Assembly: GCF_023715155.1 (NCBI RefSeq)
Contig: NZ_JAMBNQ010000009.1
Span: forward strand, 62,001 to 126,000
Reading direction: 5' to 3'
Origin: Neobacillus mesonae
GTDB lineage: Bacteria > Bacillota > Bacilli > Bacillales > Cytobacillaceae
DNA length: 64,000 bases
The notes under the pieces were generated by a model. That model saw nothing but the letters and a program-made list of their open reading frames with translations. It was not told the origin of the DNA and did no database searches. Every line of letters begins with the position of its first letter. The stretch's first letter is position 1. Shown in pieces: positions 62,472 to 64,000 of this stretch. Made by a program: the position numbers and the translations under genes.

Positions 62472-63878
62472 ATGGAAGCTTATAAAGGTACAAATAAATT
62501 GATTATCGGTATTGTATTCGGCGTTATTACCTTTTGGCTGTTCGCTCAAGCCATGGTAAATGTAGTGCCTGCTGTACAATCAGATTTAGGCATTTCACTT
62601 GGAACATTGAATATTGCCATTAGTTTAACTTCGTTATTCTCAGGTATGTTTATCGTAGGGGCCGGTGGTTTAGCGGATAAAGTTGGGCGGAAAAAAATTA
62701 CGTATATTGGGTTGATTTTGAGTATTATTGGCTCTTTACTACTGGTTATCACACAGGGGGCAGCCTTACTCATTATCGGCCGTATTATTCAGGGGCTTTC
62801 AGCAGCATGTATCATGCCTGCAACAATTGCTTTAATGAAAGAATATTTTGAGGGAGCAGACCGTCAGCGTGCTCTAAGCTTTTGGTCAATCGGGTCTTGG
62901 GGCGGCTCAGGAGTTTGTTCATTCGCGGGTGGAGCCATTGCCACCTATATGGGCTGGAGATGGATCTTCATCTTTTCCATTGTTTTTGCGCTTCTAGGAA
63001 TGTATCTCATTAAAGATACCCCGGAAAGTAAAGGAGAATCAAAAGGTCGTTTTACATTTGATGTTACAGGCTTAATTATTTTAATTATCACGATGCTTGC
63101 TTTGAATCTTTTCATTACCCGCGGAGCGGATTGGGGATGGACAAGCACTTTTACTTTAGTTAGTTTAGCTGTTGCCGTTATTGGAATTATTGTTTTTGTT
63201 AAAGTTGAAAAGAACAATGTTAAAGCGCTGATTGACTTCTCTTTGTTTAAAAATAAACCATATGCAGGTGCTACTTATTCGAACTTCTTATTAAACGCGG
63301 TAGCAGGTACATTAGTGGTTGCTAATACCTATGTTCAAGTGGGGCGTGGATTTACTGCCTTCCAATCAGGGATGCTATCACTTGGTTACTTAATCGCCGT
63401 TTTGGCAATGATTCGTGTTGGTGAGAAAATTCTCCAAAAAGCAGGTGCTAAATCTCCAATGATATGGGGAACGGTCATCACTACAGTTGGTGTAGCACTT
63501 ATGGGTCTAACCTTCTTACCAGGAGTGGCTTATACGGTTGTGGTATTCATTGGTTTTGCATTATTTGGTTTAGGACTGGGCATCTATGCTACTCCATCCA
63601 CAGATACTTCAGTATCAAATGCTCCTTCAGATAAAGTTGGGTCAGCTGCAGGGGTTTACAAAATGGCAAGCTCGCTTGGCGGGGCATTTGGTGTTGCGAT
63701 TTCAGCAGCAGTTTATGGTGCCATCGCTGTGGTCGGCAGTAAAGAAATGGCAGCAACATCCGGGATTATAGTCAATGTGATCTTTGGAGTATTGGCACTT
63801 ATTTCAATTATGGCAATGGTGCCGAAAAACGCGGGAAAAGAGCATCAAGAAGTACTGCTCAATAAAAAGGCTGGTTAA
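62472..63878 (+). CDS. MFS transporter, drug/metabolite exporter type
   Basis: 468 aa, twelve to fourteen membrane helices. MFS motif A in the first cytoplasmic loop (GGLADKVGRKKITYIG), motif B region GRIIQGLSAACIMPA and motif C-like GGSGVCSFAGGAIATYMGWRW, the antiporter pattern of the DHA2 or DHA1 drug exporters. Start ATG follows CCAGGGGG. It precedes an M20 peptidase by 55 nt, so the pair could handle an acylated or peptide compound. The substrate is not predictable. Confidence 0.87.
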   Translation: MEAYKGTNKLIIGIVFGVITFWLFAQAMVNVVPAVQSDLGISLGTLNIAISLTSLFSGMFIVGAGGLADKVGRKKITYIGLILSIIGSLLLVITQGAALLIIGRIIQGLSAACIMPATIALMKEYFEGADRQRALSFWSIGSWGGSGVCSFAGGAIATYMGWRWIFIFSIVFALLGMYLIKDTPESKGESKGRFTFDVTGLIILIITMLALNLFITRGADWGWTSTFTLVSLAVAVIGIIVFVKVEKNNVKALIDFSLFKNKPYAGATYSNFLLNAVAGTLVVANTYVQVGRGFTAFQSGMLSLGYLIAVLAMIRVGEKILQKAGAKSPMIWGTVITTVGVALMGLTFLPGVAYTVVVFIGFALFGLGLGIYATPSTDTSVSNAPSDKVGSAAGVYKMASSLGGAFGVAISAAVYGAIAVVGSKEMAATSGIIVNVIFGVLALISIMAMVPKNAGKEHQEVLLNKKAG

Positions 63879-63933
63879 TGTTTTCAATAGCCATCGTAAC
63901 GAATGTGAAAAAATGAAATGGAGGTAATTCCAG

Positions 63934-64000
63934 ATGAGAGATACATTAATGAAAATGTTGGAAGACCGTAAAGAGGAAATGATTCAAATTCGTCGATATC
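63934..64000 (+). CDS. M20 family metallopeptidase/amidohydrolase, N-terminus only
   Basis: GGAGG lies 9 nt before an ATG at 63934. The 22 visible codons (DTLMKMLEDRKEEMIQIRRY) match the start of aminoacylase/carboxypeptidase-like M20 enzymes, which continue LHxxPE. The rest is beyond the window. Confidence 0.6.
   Translation, partial: MRDTLMKMLEDRKEEMIQIRRY

Overview
The window looks like a chromosomal segment of an endospore-forming member of the Bacillaceae (Bacillus/Neobacillus type). The reasons are a CotA-type spore laccase, strong GGAGG-type ribosome sites with frequent TTG/GTG starts, YuxH, the DUF1659/DUF2922/YvrJ trio, a KtrB/KtrD potassium channel and a moderately low GC content. 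I saw no rRNA, tRNA, phage genes or insertion sequences. It reads as a metabolic island of catabolic operons, each with its own regulator.

Layout. 1-2.2 kb: cotA (cut by the window edge) and a degenerate 52-bp repeat array. 2.2-7.0 kb (minus): branched-chain amino-acid type ABC importer livJ-livH-livM-livG-livF. 7.2-9.0 kb: hydroxypyruvate isomerase and tartronate-semialdehyde reductase pair. 9.1-16.7 kb: signalling and housekeeping genes (EAL-HDOD protein, chemotaxis receptor, nucleoside hydrolase, orphan sigma factor, potassium channel, two small convergent genes). 17.3-26.6 kb: a BASS transporter diverging from an IclR-TRAP-SDR-PPC-CoA ligase-thiolase-DUF35 operon, which reads as uptake, CoA activation, oxidation and thiolytic cleavage of an unidentified, probably beta-hydroxy or beta-keto, acid.

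26.6-41.0 kb: a DJ-1/PfpI pseudogene, then a complete ethanolamine-utilisation microcompartment locus: two-component system EutW-EutV, permease EutH, shell proteins EutS/L/M/N plus a second BMC-H with a charged tail, EutP, EutA, lyase EutBC, aldehyde dehydrogenase EutE, PduL phosphotransacylase and a eut hypothetical. It ends with a malate dehydrogenase where an alcohol dehydrogenase would often be expected. Two leader terminators overlap hairpins with the A1/G4 hexaloop recognised by ANTAR proteins, suggesting EutV antitermination at two points.

41.0-49.1 kb: small and miscellaneous genes (zinc-ribbon/YARHG protein, His/Pro-rich protein, YvrJ-DUF2922-DUF1659, azoreductase, acyl-CoA thioesterase, LysR regulator, glycerophosphodiesterase). 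49.3-57.4 kb: a regulon I read as (S)-sulfolactate degradation: SlcC-type dehydrogenase, SuyA-SuyB sulfo-lyase, ComC-type dehydrogenase, GntR regulator and TRAP importer. Four matching promoter-operator modules (half-sites TTGGTT/AACCAA) tie it together. 57.9-64.0 kb: an FtsH paralogue, an AraC regulator fused to a GH39-like domain, an MFS transporter and the start of an M20 peptidase.

The most unusual non-coding signal is five intergenic tandem arrays with unrelated sequences but only two periods. Three have 52-bp units, each with an internal inverted repeat (about 1.8, 16.9 and 43.1 kb). Two have 21-bp units with a short constant core and variable remainder (22.2 and 57.6 kb). Both periods are close to whole numbers of DNA helical turns, so the shared property appears to be spacing and architecture rather than sequence.
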